A DNA stretch of 31,544 bases from positions 1 to 31,544 of the forward strand of contig DAHWFG010000111.1 in NCBI GenBank assembly GCA_027325115.1. The letters are read 5' to 3'. The notes beneath the pieces were generated by a model that saw only the letters and a program-made list of their open reading frames with translations, made no database searches and was not told the DNA's origin. This DNA comes from JAKBCQ01 sp021807585 (GTDB taxonomy: Bacteria; Planctomycetota; Planctomycetia; Isosphaerales; Isosphaeraceae). Positions 1-8,434 of the stretch are shown in pieces; within the stretch, counting starts at the first letter, position 1, and every line of letters starts with the position of its first letter. Position numbers and translations under genes: made by a program.

Positions 1-507
1 TCCGACCAGCCATGAGAAAGTCGCTCCCATGACGAACGCCGAGGCGCGACCGATCTTCACATGCCCCGCTTCCTCGGTCGAAAAGTACATGATCGCGGCG
101 AGTATGAACACAAGACCGACGATCGCCTTCGCCTGCCTTGCGAGATACGCGTTCGCTCCCTGGCGGATCGCTTTGGCGACCATTCTCATCTTTTCGGTGC
201 CTTGATCGGCGCCCAACACCTGAAAGACGAGCGAACCCGCGTAAACGAGCCCTGCGAACGCCACCACCAAAGTGAGTATGAGCGCGACCTTTTCCTCGGT
301 GCGGAAGTTGGAATCGGTCATGAAGCTAAAGTAGCGAAAACTCTCCGCCGCGGCGGATTGAGCCGCGGGCGCCGCCGATTCGGCGGCGGCGACGGGCGCG
401 GCCTCGGCCTTGGGAGTCGCCTCCTGGGCGAACGTCGAATGAGCCATCCCCAATTGGATCGCTCCGAACATCAAAAATCCGACCGTCAATTCTCGCCGAA
501 ATCGCAT
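1..507 (-). CDS. hppA: Membrane-bound pyrophosphatase (H+/Na+-translocating), N-terminal part
   Basis: The reading frame is open from the ATG at 507 to the window edge (169 residues), so the C-terminal bulk lies outside. It starts with a signal-like segment (residues 1-27), then an Ala/Pro/Glu-rich linker (about 28-55), then a first membrane helix (about 73-92). After that comes the family-typical stretch with AIRQGANAYLARQAK and a second membrane helix, and the fragment ends in AFVMGASFSWLVG. These match the N-terminus of integral-membrane pyrophosphatases, which couple pyrophosphate hydrolysis to H+ or Na+ pumping. The start is supported by GGAGG 8 nt upstream (516-520). The cleavable-looking N-terminal extension before the first family helix is longer than in textbook members. 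Ion specificity cannot be judged because the catalytic loops lie outside the window. Confidence 0.9.
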   Translation of the reverse strand, partial: MRFRRELTVGFLMFGAIQLGMAHSTFAQEATPKAEAAPVAAAESAAPAAQSAAAESFRYFSFMTDSNFRTEEKVALILTLVVAFAGLVYAGSLVFQVLGADQGTEKMRMVAKAIRQGANAYLARQAKAIVGLVFILAAIMYFSTEEAGHVKIGRASAFVMGATFSWLVG

Positions 508-938
508 CGACAAAGCCTCCTCAACGTCTCCTCGCCGCCGTCCAACCCCGGGATCGACACTTAACGATCCCTTCCGACCCTCCCGGTCGACAGGATTCAA
601 GGACTTCTTCGTACCGAATTCCAGGGAAATTCGCGCGAGCCGGATGGAAACGCGTCGGCCCGGTCGCTAAGATCCGCGATTAGACACAACCCACCCGCAC
701 TCGGGCAAGTGGCTTGTGCCGATCCAATCGGTCGAACCCACAATCCGCCGACCCGCGAAGATTTCGACTCGCCGCGGCGACGCGATCATCCGAAACAACG
801 CTCAAAAGAATGTTTGATTCTTTAATATTTTTTCCAATTGTATCTAAATAATAAACATATAATATTTAAAGAAAGAGGCGAATTCCGCCGTATGAAAACG
901 ACGGAATCCGCCTGATTGTTGAAGTCGACGGCGACGAA
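508..938. other. Intergenic region, no gene recognised
   Basis: This gap separates hppA from the exported-protein gene at 939, both on the minus strand, so it should hold the hppA promoter (about 520-700) and the 3' end of the upstream gene. The part from 805 to 875 is strikingly AT-rich compared with its surroundings. I see the hppA Shine-Dalgarno sequence at 516-520 and the terminator hairpin at 876-913, but no convincing reading frame. Confidence 0.6.
861..913 (-). terminator. Intrinsic terminator of the 939-2804 gene
   Basis: Read on the minus strand, 913-898 pairs with 891-876 over 16 base pairs around a 6-nt loop, and a T-rich run (CTTTCTTTAAATATT) follows at 875-861. Two of the pairs are G-U wobbles on the minus-strand RNA and would be A-C mismatches on the plus strand. 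This sets the direction: it terminates transcripts of the gene that stops at 939. Confidence 0.8.
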
Positions 939-2804
939 TCAGCGTGTTGAATCGCGGAGGGTGAAGAGGGTCGACGAGGCGCCGTTCGGTTCGATCGTGG
1001 CGTATCCTCCGATCGGTCGGAGGTATTTGGCGATCACCTGGTAATCGGGGAGTTTTGAGAGATCGACGAAGCTTTCAAAATCGGGGATGAAGAAACCCAA
1101 GACGGGTTCGTCGGCGCGCCATTTCCCCGCTCGGATCGAGTTGTATCCCTCTTTGAAGCGTTCGTCGGGACGGAGGAATTCAACCGTGCTCGCTCCTTCG
1201 GGCATTTTGGCGGCGAGCGCCTTGTACGAGGCGTTGTCTTTGAGCGCCGCGCCACCTTGCAAAACGTCATCAAGCATCGCCGAATCGAACGCGAGGAACA
1301 ACGTCTCGCGTGCGACCGAGACGCTCATCGACGACGGTTCGACGCCGGGTTTGTTCCGAGCCAGGAAGCGCGGGAGATCGAAATCATGGATCGTCATCCC
1401 TTGAATACTTCTCGTCCTCGGTCTCACTTTCAACCATGTAAACAATTTATCAAGCGTCTTCTCGAAATCGCCGGGCGATTCAAGATCGACGGCGATCATG
1501 ACGCGCGGGAGGGCGGAATCCCCCGGTTTGCTCGCCTCTGCGACCACGGTCATGCGATCTCCCAAGGGTTTGACAAAGTCGCCTTCGAAGTCGATCTTGC
1601 GACCGTCTGAGAGCGTGACGCCTTTCTGAATCTTCTCATAAAATTTGGGGTTGCGTTCGGCGAGGAGCTCTTGCGAGGCCTTCGCCGTGACGTTTTTGTT
1701 CCACGCGATCGACCGATAATACGAAGCCGACGCGGGGACCCAATCGGGGGGGGTGAGCCCGACTCGCGCCTGATGGAACAGGCCGACGATTCCCTTCGAA
1801 GCGCCTCCGGTTGAAACGCTCGTCCGCGAGATCCAATCGTAATCATGTTCGTCGTATGTCAGACGTCCCCCGATCTCTTTCATTCCGGTCAGCCCCACGG
1901 CGTCAAAGAACGCGGTGACGCGATCGCCGGAGTTGGACTTACGAGCCGCGGCTCGGTCTTTGATTTTTGAACCAAGGCGAGCAAGGTCGACATACCACAT
2001 GAGGCCCCCCTCGCCGCCAAGCTTGGCCATCGTCGCTTTGTAGCCGTCGGATTGCTCGAGCGTATGCTGTTGGCTCGCACGGCCTGACAGAACCGAGGTG
2101 AGCGTGGGAAGATCGTTGCAGATATTGATCCATCCGCCACGATCGACCCACACGATCATCGGCTCAAGTTTCTGCGCGTTCAACCTGGGCGACTGAACTT
2201 GGTTGAGTGCGGATTGCGCTCCGTTGGGCGCGGGTTGAACTCCGTTGGGCGCGGGTTGCGCTCCGTTGGGCGCGGGTTGCGCGTTGATTTTCGATTTGGG
2301 GAGTCTCAGGATATGAATCGTCGATCCGTCGACGGTTTGAGTCGACGCGGCGGCGCCCTGTTCCACGAGGCGTTTCTCGAGGTTTGTCAGGAGCGCCGTC
2401 GTTTTGGCGGCGTTCGCTCCGGCTTCAAAGGAGAAAAGGATCGCGTCGTCGGAACCTGGGACGACCCGATCGATCACCGCGAGCGAGACATACGTACGGG
2501 GCAGTTCCCAGATCTCGTGGATCGACATTGCGAGATTTTGTTTGGCGATCTCGTCGATCGGCGCGACCTTCGCCTTGAGCTCGTCTTTGAAGGGGGCGAA
2601 AGCGGGATCGGCCCAGGCGCGGGCGAATTGCGAGCCTCGGAAGGCCTCGCGGAGCCGCGCGGCGTTGTCTGTCTTGACGTAAATATACGTTGTTGCGGGA
2701 GGCGATTTCTCGATCGAATCCGCGGCGCGAACGAGGTTCGACGACGCGGCGACGATCCCGACTGAAACGAATAGCGCGCAAGCCGCGTAAATCGTTTTCT
2801 TCAT
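939..2804 (-). CDS. Exported protein of unknown function, paralog of the 5015-6820 gene (copy A)
   Basis: A 621-residue protein whose function I do not recognise. It starts MKKTIYAACALFVSVGIVAA and has a signal peptide ending near the VRA-A junction, so it should be periplasmic or surface-exposed. I chose the ATG at 2804 because AAAGG lies about 9 nt upstream; the in-frame ATG at 2813 directly abuts that site. The protein aligns along its whole length with the 5015-6820 product (for example SPPATTYIYVKT against SLPDSTYLFIKV near the mature N-terminus, and YLRPIGGYATIEPNGAS against YLSPVGGYMLQEEDGMS at the C-terminus). Each protein appears to be built from two similar halves. It resembles DUF3352-type proteins, but I am not sure of that. 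A 21-bp-period repeat encodes AQPAPNG units in the linker between the halves. A terminator follows at 876-913. Confidence 0.85.
   Translation of the reverse strand: MKKTIYAACALFVSVGIVAASSNLVRAADSIEKSPPATTYIYVKTDNAARLREAFRGSQFARAWADPAFAPFKDELKAKVAPIDEIAKQNLAMSIHEIWELPRTYVSLAVIDRVVPGSDDAILFSFEAGANAAKTTALLTNLEKRLVEQGAAASTQTVDGSTIHILRLPKSKINAQPAPNGAQPAPNGVQPAPNGAQSALNQVQSPRLNAQKLEPMIVWVDRGGWINICNDLPTLTSVLSGRASQQHTLEQSDGYKATMAKLGGEGGLMWYVDLARLGSKIKDRAAARKSNSGDRVTAFFDAVGLTGMKEIGGRLTYDEHDYDWISRTSVSTGGASKGIVGLFHQARVGLTPPDWVPASASYYRSIAWNKNVTAKASQELLAERNPKFYEKIQKGVTLSDGRKIDFEGDFVKPLGDRMTVVAEASKPGDSALPRVMIAVDLESPGDFEKTLDKLFTWLKVRPRTRSIQGMTIHDFDLPRFLARNKPGVEPSSMSVSVARETLFLAFDSAMLDDVLQGGAALKDNASYKALAAKMPEGASTVEFLRPDERFKEGYNSIRAGKWRADEPVLGFFIPDFESFVDLSKLPDYQVIAKYLRPIGGYATIEPNGASSTLFTLRDSTR
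2208..2284 (-). repeat. 21-bp tandem repeat inside copy A, encoding AQPAPNG units
   Basis: About three and a half copies of a 21-bp unit (plus-strand core GCTCCGTTGGGCGCGGGTT) lie in frame. They give three AQPAPNG-like heptapeptides followed by degenerate AQSALNQ. Two adjacent copies are nearly identical. Copy B has a Lys/Asp-rich linker in the equivalent place instead, so the repeat is specific to copy A. Confidence 0.9.
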
Positions 2805-3474
2805 GGGTTGCATCCTTTAAGCGATGACGTCGCTCGGTCTCTGATTTGAGAGGGAGCGATCGATTCAGAGAACAAACGATCCATGTTCTCGACGATATCG
2901 ATCCGTGAAGCGTCGATCGCACGCGAACGAAGACGGTCGTCGACGCGGGTTTCCAACTCCGCGGGACGAAGGCGCGATACGACGCGGACGCGACGGCATT
3001 CCCGATGTTCGCGGTGAAAGGCGCTCGATTGAGCACGCCCGCGACCGCCGTCGCTTCGGTGATATCCCTTGCAAACCGCGCGCCGAACGGCGAGACGCGG
3101 CGGGGATGCATGCCGGCATAAACGCTCGGAGACAACTCGATATCATGCGCGGCGCCCGCGAAAAACCCGAGCGAAGCGGCCCGAACGCTCGAACTCGGCG
3201 TTCCCGAGCCCGATCAGAAACGACATCGTCTTGAATTGTACGCGGTGTCTGCGAAATTCAAGAGGGGCCGATCGAATCCAGGATTTTTGATTCTTAAAAT
3301 CAAATGAGTAATTATTATAGAGATACATTATGTTTCAGATTTTTATTAATATTAAGTTCTAGCATAACTTTATCGGATTACCGACGATTTAGAGGGGAGT
3401 GAGCGCCGCGTTGGAATTTGCTATGCTGAATCTCTGAGGATCGATCACTCACCAAGCGAGGCCCTCCGAAACCG
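2805..3474. other. Divergent intergenic region (670 bp), no gene recognised
   Basis: This region separates copy A (minus) from the glcF-like gene (plus) and must contain both promoters. Open frames are present on both strands but are Arg-rich and lack family resemblance or a ribosome site, so I do not call them. From about 3280 to 3385 the sequence becomes AT-rich and contains an inverted repeat, TTTGATT-N5-AATCAAA (3286-3304), which could be an operator or a weak hairpin. Confidence 0.5.
3419..3427 (+). promoter_or_regulatory. Possible extended -10 promoter of the glcF-like gene
   Basis: TGC-TATGCT fits an extended -10 element (TGnTATnnT) about 48 nt upstream of the start codon at 3475. No good -35 hexamer lies 17 nt further upstream. 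A similar GCTAnnnT element occurs ahead of the SCO-like gene (11381-11388) and at 10930-10936. Confidence 0.3.
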
Positions 3475-4833
3475 ATGGCGACCGCGACCGGCACCCGCGA
3501 CGTTCCCAAAACGACGACCCCTGCGATCGCCGATACGGCGGGAATCGACCTTGAATGGCTCGCGAGGAAGATCGATTATCGGCTTTATCAAGATTGCGTA
3601 CACTGCGGTCTATGTACTGCGAGTTGCCCCACTTACGTCGAAACGGGCGATGAGAACGACAGTCCTCGGGGTCGGATTTATCTGATGCGAGCCGTCGCCG
3701 ACGGCCGGCTCGACGTTACCGACGCAGTCCGCGGCCATCTCGAGCTCTGTCTCGATTGCAGGGCGTGCGAAACGGCGTGTCCCTCGGGCGTTCAATACGG
3801 CAGGCTGATCGAACCGTTCAAAGTCGCGCTGAAAATGTCGGAGACCGGCTCGGCGAAATCGAATCCGATCGAAACATTGATTCTACAGCATTTGTTTCCC
3901 TATTCGGGACGCGTCAAGTTTGCGCTCGCTCCCGCGAAACTGCTTCAACGGACGGGGTTGCTCGACGCGATCGAACGCGCGGGCTTGCTCAAGCTTCTTC
4001 CGTCCGCGCTCGGCAGAATGGCGGCGATGCTTCCCAAATATCGCAAGCGATCGGCGTCGGGGCTCGCCGAGGTCATGCCCGCGATCGGCGTCAAACGGGC
4101 TCGCGTCGCGCTCTTTTTGGGGTGTGTCGCCGACGCGATGTTCCCCGAGACGAACGCCGCGACCGCGCGCGTCCTTCAGAGAAACGGCTGCGAAGTCGTC
4201 GTTCCGCGCGGTCAGGTTTGCTGCGGCGCGATCCATTACCATTCGGGAGTCGAAGGCCCCGCGATCGATTTTGCACGTCAGAACATGAAGATTTTTTTGG
4301 ATGATAAGATCGACGCGGTGATCACCAACGCCGCGGGTTGCGGGGCGATGCTCAAGGATTACGCGCACCTGCTTCCCGCCGCCGAACGGGTCGGCGCCGA
4401 GCGGTTCGTGTCCAAGGTGCGCGACATTTCGGAATTTCTGGTCGAGCTCGGGCCGATCGCCCCCGCGAACGGTTTCAAGGCGAAGGTCGCATATCACGAC
4501 GCGTGTCATTTGTGCCATGCGCAACGGATCAAAACGCAACCGCGCGAGTTGCTGGCGATGATTCCTGGAATCGAGCTCGTTCCGCTTGAGGAGAGCGAGC
4601 TTTGTTGCGGCGCCGCGGGGACGTACAACCTCGTTCAGCCCGAGATGGCGGATCGGCTCGGCAATCGAAAGGTCGATCAGATCGCCGCGACGGGCGCCGC
4701 GGTCGTCGCCGCGGGAAACGTCGGCTGCATTCTTCAGATCGAACGGAAGATCAAGGAACGCGGGCTCAAGATCGACGTCGCGCATCCCGTCGATTTGCTC
4801 GATCGAGCGTATGAATCCGCGAATCGGTGTTGA
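3475..4833 (+). CDS. glcF: Glycolate oxidase iron-sulfur subunit-like protein (GlcF family)
   Basis: The 452-residue protein has the full GlcF layout. Two [4Fe-4S] ferredoxin motifs come first: CVHCGLCTASCP (Cys41, 44, 47, 51) and CLDCRACETACP (Cys92, 95, 98, 102). Two cysteine-rich CCG domains follow, one around LGCVADAMFPET and VCCGAIHYHSG, the other around YHDACHLCHAQR and ELCCGAAGTYNL. The family passes electrons from a FAD-containing 2-hydroxyacid oxidase (GlcD/GlcE) to the respiratory chain at the cytoplasmic membrane. Length is normal and all cluster cysteines are present. No flavin subunit is in the window, so the partner is unknown, and a lactate or other 2-hydroxyacid role is possible. 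The ribosome site is weak (GCGAGG, 13 nt upstream). The gene is monocistronic and converges on the 5015-6820 gene. Confidence 0.9.
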   Translation: MATATGTRDVPKTTTPAIADTAGIDLEWLARKIDYRLYQDCVHCGLCTASCPTYVETGDENDSPRGRIYLMRAVADGRLDVTDAVRGHLELCLDCRACETACPSGVQYGRLIEPFKVALKMSETGSAKSNPIETLILQHLFPYSGRVKFALAPAKLLQRTGLLDAIERAGLLKLLPSALGRMAAMLPKYRKRSASGLAEVMPAIGVKRARVALFLGCVADAMFPETNAATARVLQRNGCEVVVPRGQVCCGAIHYHSGVEGPAIDFARQNMKIFLDDKIDAVITNAAGCGAMLKDYAHLLPAAERVGAERFVSKVRDISEFLVELGPIAPANGFKAKVAYHDACHLCHAQRIKTQPRELLAMIPGIELVPLEESELCCGAAGTYNLVQPEMADRLGNRKVDQIAATGAAVVAAGNVGCILQIERKIKERGLKIDVAHPVDLLDRAYESANRC

Positions 4834-4930
4834 TGAAGAGGACGAACGGAAGAAAAACAATCGTCGATTACTTCATCGGATCAAGTCGAGTCGGCGATTG
4901 AATCACCGATCAGGATCCGCGGAAATGAAT

Positions 4931-4980
4931 CGATAAAATCGCCCCGATCCGAGAAGATAACTTCAGCGGAACGGGGCGAT
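4931..4980 (-). terminator. Terminator between the convergent glcF-like gene and copy B
   Basis: ATCGCCCCG (4938-4946) pairs with CGGGGCGAT (4972-4980). The stem continues inward past small mismatches with TCCG/CGGA and GAAG/CTTC around an ATAA loop. Read on the minus strand the stem is followed by TTTTATC, so it most likely terminates the gene that stops at 5015. It could also stop the convergent plus-strand transcript less efficiently. Confidence 0.65.
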
Positions 4981-5014
4981 CGAATCACATTCGATTAAGC
5001 GACTCGATGATGAA

Positions 5015-6820
5015 TCAAGGGGTCGCCTTGCGGAGGCTGAAGGTCGTCATCGACATGCCGTCTTCTTCTTGGAGCATGTAACCTCCGACGGGCGAGAGGT
5101 ACTTGGTGAAGACCTTGGCTTCGGGAAGCTTGCTCATATCAAACATTTTATCGAGCTTGGGGGCGTTCCCGGCGTTCTCGAACAATTTGCCCGATTTGAG
5201 CATTTCGTACATTTGCACGATTTGATCGTCGAGTTTGGTGAAGCTCATCGAGCTGACGGCCTCGGGGAATTCTTTGGCGACGGCCTGGAAGGCGGGATCG
5301 TCGGCGAGCGACGGACCGCCGCGGAGCGCCTGTTCGAGAAGCGTTCCGCCGAGCGCGACGAAGAGGGTGTCTTTGGCGATCGCGAGACTGATCGGGCCCT
5401 CGAAATTCATCTTGGCGCCCCCCGCGGCGGGCGTTTCGGGAATTTCAAAGTCGTAAATCGTCGTACCCTGGAAATCGCGCTTCTTGGGCGCCGCTCCGCT
5501 GATCTGGAACAGCTTGGAGAGAGTCGATTCAAACGCCTTGGAATCGTCGAGCGAAATCCCGAAAAGAATCCGCTGGCTCTTTTCGTTGATCGGCTTTTTG
5601 TAATCACCGACGATCGTCACGCGATTACCCAAAGGACCAAAGATATCTTTATCGAACTTGAGCGTTTCGTTCTGGCCTGGAACCGCGAGCTGCGCCTCGA
5701 CGTTGGCGAGAGCGCCGGGGGCGAACATGTTCACCAGATCATTGATCGCGGTGTACACCGCGTCGAGATTCCAACTGTAGGTGCGGTACGACGCGACGCT
5801 CGCCGGGGTCCACGGCTCGGGTCGCAACGCCTTCTTGGGCATCGGGAACAGCTTGAGAACCCCCTGCGGGGCGCCGCTCGAGATCAAGTAAGATTTGCTT
5901 AAGCCATCATACTTGCCGATATTGTAGGTGACGCTTCCGCCCAGCACCTTGAGGCCGCCGAGCCCGAGCGCGTTGAACATCGCCTCGGCGTTCTGCGCGT
6001 TGCCGTTCCCTTCGTTGCGCTCGCTCATATAACGGAGCGCTCGCTTGAAGCCGTGAGCGAGATCGACATACCAAACGACGTGAGGATCCTGGGTGAATCG
6101 TTTGGTCAGGCTTTGAAAGGCTTCGGACTTGGCGAGCGAGTTCTCGCGTTTTCCCCCCGCGGAGATCAATTCTTTAAGAGCGTCGACGTCGGTGGCGATG
6201 TGGAAGAGCCCCGATTGGTTCGCCCAGACGATCGGGAAGGGGGCGGATTTGGCGTCCCCTTTCTTGTCGCCGTCTTTCTTGTCGTCTTCCTTTTTCTCGG
6301 GGGCCTGGATGATGTGAAGCGTGATCCCCTCGTGTTTTTCGGTGGCGACCTTGCCGTCTTCCTTCTCGGCCTGATCGGTCAATTTGCTGAAGACGCTTTC
6401 CATCGCCTCGGCGTTCTTGCCCGCGTCGATCGCGATCAAGAGCGACACTGGAATTTTGGGATGCTTCTTATCCACAAGAGCGATCGAAACTTGCCCCTGG
6501 GGCATCTCGAGCAGTTCGACGAGCGTCTTGTCGATCGCCTGCTTCAGGAAATCGTCGGCGGGTTCCAGCTTCCCCTTCACCTCGTCCAAAAACGCCTTGA
6601 AAGCGGGGTCGCTCCAGAGCTTGGCGCCCTGGGTTTGCGAGATCGCCTCTTTGAGCTTGGCGAGCGAGCCGACTTTAATAAACAAGTACGTCGAATCAGG
6701 AAGCGATTGCTCGATAGGAGCGGGGTCGGCCGCCGCGGCGACCCCCGAGAAGGCCGCGCCGGCCAAGCCGATCATGGCGGCCATGGCGAGGCGAACGATC
6801 GCCCGCGTCGGAATACGCAT
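5015..6820 (-). CDS. Exported protein of unknown function, paralog of the 939-2804 gene (copy B)
   Basis: The 601-residue protein starts MRIPTRAIVRLAMAAMIGLA, with a clear signal peptide ending in the GVAAAA region. AAGGAG 9 nt upstream fixes the start. It is homologous throughout to the protein at 939-2804. Two halves share a pattern: a strand such as LLIAIDAG or LFGISLDD, a helix with ESVFSKL or ESTLSKL, a GITLHIIQAP or GTTIYDFEIP strand, then FHIATDVDALKELISAGG or LFVALGGTLLEQALRGG. This suggests an ancient internal duplication. The linker between the halves is Lys/Asp-rich (EKKEDDKKDGDKKGD). There are no catalytic motifs I can name and no membrane segments beyond the signal. The function is unknown; secretion and the duplicated fold suggest a structural or binding role, which is inference. 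Confidence 0.88.
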   Translation of the reverse strand: MRIPTRAIVRLAMAAMIGLAGAAFSGVAAAADPAPIEQSLPDSTYLFIKVGSLAKLKEAISQTQGAKLWSDPAFKAFLDEVKGKLEPADDFLKQAIDKTLVELLEMPQGQVSIALVDKKHPKIPVSLLIAIDAGKNAEAMESVFSKLTDQAEKEDGKVATEKHEGITLHIIQAPEKKEDDKKDGDKKGDAKSAPFPIVWANQSGLFHIATDVDALKELISAGGKRENSLAKSEAFQSLTKRFTQDPHVVWYVDLAHGFKRALRYMSERNEGNGNAQNAEAMFNALGLGGLKVLGGSVTYNIGKYDGLSKSYLISSGAPQGVLKLFPMPKKALRPEPWTPASVASYRTYSWNLDAVYTAINDLVNMFAPGALANVEAQLAVPGQNETLKFDKDIFGPLGNRVTIVGDYKKPINEKSQRILFGISLDDSKAFESTLSKLFQISGAAPKKRDFQGTTIYDFEIPETPAAGGAKMNFEGPISLAIAKDTLFVALGGTLLEQALRGGPSLADDPAFQAVAKEFPEAVSSMSFTKLDDQIVQMYEMLKSGKLFENAGNAPKLDKMFDMSKLPEAKVFTKYLSPVGGYMLQEEDGMSMTTFSLRKATP

Positions 6821-6994
6821 CGAAAGAAACTCCTTGGTTCCAGATGATCACAGAATACTTCACCGATCGATTGACGCGGCGAAGGGAGAGATCGAGCGCG
6901 ACGTTCCATGACGCGTCGACCGAGGGAACGTACCGTCGCGTTCGGGTTTCAATCCCGTCGTGGGATCGAAACGACCTTGACGCGGCGGAGCGGG

Positions 6995-8137
6995 TCAGCG
7001 ATTCGAGGCGTCCCCAGACGACTTACCGTTCGATCCCGCGGGCTTCGATTCCGAACCCGAAGGCTTCGATCGACCCGCGGCGATCTCGGGCGGAACGCCC
7101 GTTCTGCGTCGCCGCGGCGGATCCTCGTAACGGTAACCCGCGTTGGGATTGTCTTTGTTAAACGCGAACGCCTCCCGATTGCGCAAAAAATCCTTCACAT
7201 AATTGACCGGAATCGCGAAGCCGAGGTTGTCGCTGAACGTGATCTTAAGGCTCGTCACGCCGATGACTTCCCCCTTCATATTGAACAACGGCCCCCCCGA
7301 ATTGCCGGGGTTGATCGCGGCGTCGGTCTGCAGATAAATCTGCCCCTCCATATTCCGACTGCGGTTGCTCAAAACTCCTTGCGACACCGATCGCTCAAAT
7401 CCCAAAGGATTGCCGACGGCGAAAACCCCCTCGCCGGCGTTCACTTCGTCGTAATTACCCAGTAACACGTGACCGAGTTTCAAATCTTTTCGCGGCGGAA
7501 GCTTGATCAACGCCAAATCGGCGAACGGATTGATCGCAATAATCTCACAATTCTCGATCCGATGCCGAACCAAACCCCCTTCAGCTTTAACATATGCTAT
7601 TGCAGTGATCTTCGTCTCCCCCTGGATCACGTGAGCATTCGTCATCGCGTAACCCTGGTCGTTGATCACAAAACCCGAACCCTTCCCCGAAGGCGTTTCA
7701 ATCGAAATCACCGATTCGCCGTATTGCTCAACAAGTTCCTTCACCGGACGCACCTTAAGCCGGCCCGTCTGAAAAAATCCCGTCGGATCCTCGTCGGAAC
7801 TCTTCTCGCCGTTCAACCCGTGCGACGCCGCGGCGACCATCGTTCCAGGCTTCCCTCGCCTCAAAACCTGATCCCGAGGAATTCGAATGACGTCAAAACC
7901 AAGGTCGATGATCAACGCCGTCGGTTTCTCGGCGATCACTTCCCCCACAACCTGATGCCCGTCGCGAAGCTCGATCGCCTCACCCACAATCGCCGTCCCT
8001 TGCCCAGTCGAGGGTGTCGCGGCGGCCGGCTTCGGACTCGTCGCCGGTGTCGCGGCGACGATCGGCTTTTTATCGGTTTCCTGTCCCGTGAATACGACGC
8101 CCACTCCTAAAATCACGAACGACGCGATCCATGACAT
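6995..8137 (-). CDS. Trypsin-like serine protease, HtrA/Deg type without PDZ domain
   Basis: The 380-residue protein begins with a short hydrophobic segment (residues 4-18, signal peptide or anchor) and a Pro/Ala-rich linker. A small region around GHQVVGEVIAEKPTALIIDL (60-79) follows, then an S1C-type protease domain (about 135-325). The catalytic triad is visible: His169 in TNAHVIQG, Asp207 in NPFADLALIKL and Ser280 in NPGNSGGPLF. The family carries out protein quality control or regulated proteolysis outside the cytoplasm. Bacterial HtrA proteins usually have one or two PDZ domains after the protease; here the chain ends with a basic, Ser/Gly/Lys-rich tail, so substrate recognition must differ. 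AAAGG lies about 12 nt upstream of the ATG at 8137. The gene is divergent from the SBP56 gene. Confidence 0.9.
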   Translation of the reverse strand: MSWIASFVILGVGVVFTGQETDKKPIVAATPATSPKPAAATPSTGQGTAIVGEAIELRDGHQVVGEVIAEKPTALIIDLGFDVIRIPRDQVLRRGKPGTMVAAASHGLNGEKSSDEDPTGFFQTGRLKVRPVKELVEQYGESVISIETPSGKGSGFVINDQGYAMTNAHVIQGETKITAIAYVKAEGGLVRHRIENCEIIAINPFADLALIKLPPRKDLKLGHVLLGNYDEVNAGEGVFAVGNPLGFERSVSQGVLSNRSRNMEGQIYLQTDAAINPGNSGGPLFNMKGEVIGVTSLKITFSDNLGFAIPVNYVKDFLRNREAFAFNKDNPNAGYRYEDPPRRRRTGVPPEIAAGRSKPSGSESKPAGSNGKSSGDASNR

Positions 8138-8328
8138 AACACGGAACCTTTCCCATGACGGCCGACGGAGAAAGCGGTAAGCGCGGTGCGACCCATATTA
8201 TTGGAAAACCGTCGATTCGACGCAACCCCCGATCGCGAATTGACGCCGATTCCTCGGCTGCGATCAACCCCGCCAAGAAGAGCAACCCCCAAGCAATCGG
8301 TATCCTCAACCCTCACCCGACTCGCTCA

Positions 8329-8358
8329 TTGAAATAAACCGCCTGCTTCCTTTAAAAT
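8329..8358 (+). promoter_or_regulatory. Sigma-70-type promoter of the SBP56/mtoX gene
   Basis: TTGAAA (8329-8334) and TAAAAT (8353-8358) are each one base from the consensus hexamers and are 18 nt apart. Transcription would start near 8365, leaving a leader of about 70 nt before the ATG at 8435. The site lies in the divergent gap with the HtrA-type gene. Confidence 0.55.
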
Positions 8359-8434
8359 CCCCACCAAGCGAACGCGTGTATCGACCGAATTGGACCGCGA
8401 CCCGCGACAACCGGCCTTCAAGGACCCTCGACCG

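Noticed and set aside
61..564. 167-codon plus-strand frame over the hppA start
   Set aside because: The minus-strand frame encodes a recognisable pyrophosphatase N-terminus with a good ribosome site; the plus frame is its shadow.
665..672. GCTAAGAT as a plus-strand promoter
   Set aside because: Both flanking genes are on the minus strand and no plus-strand gene follows.
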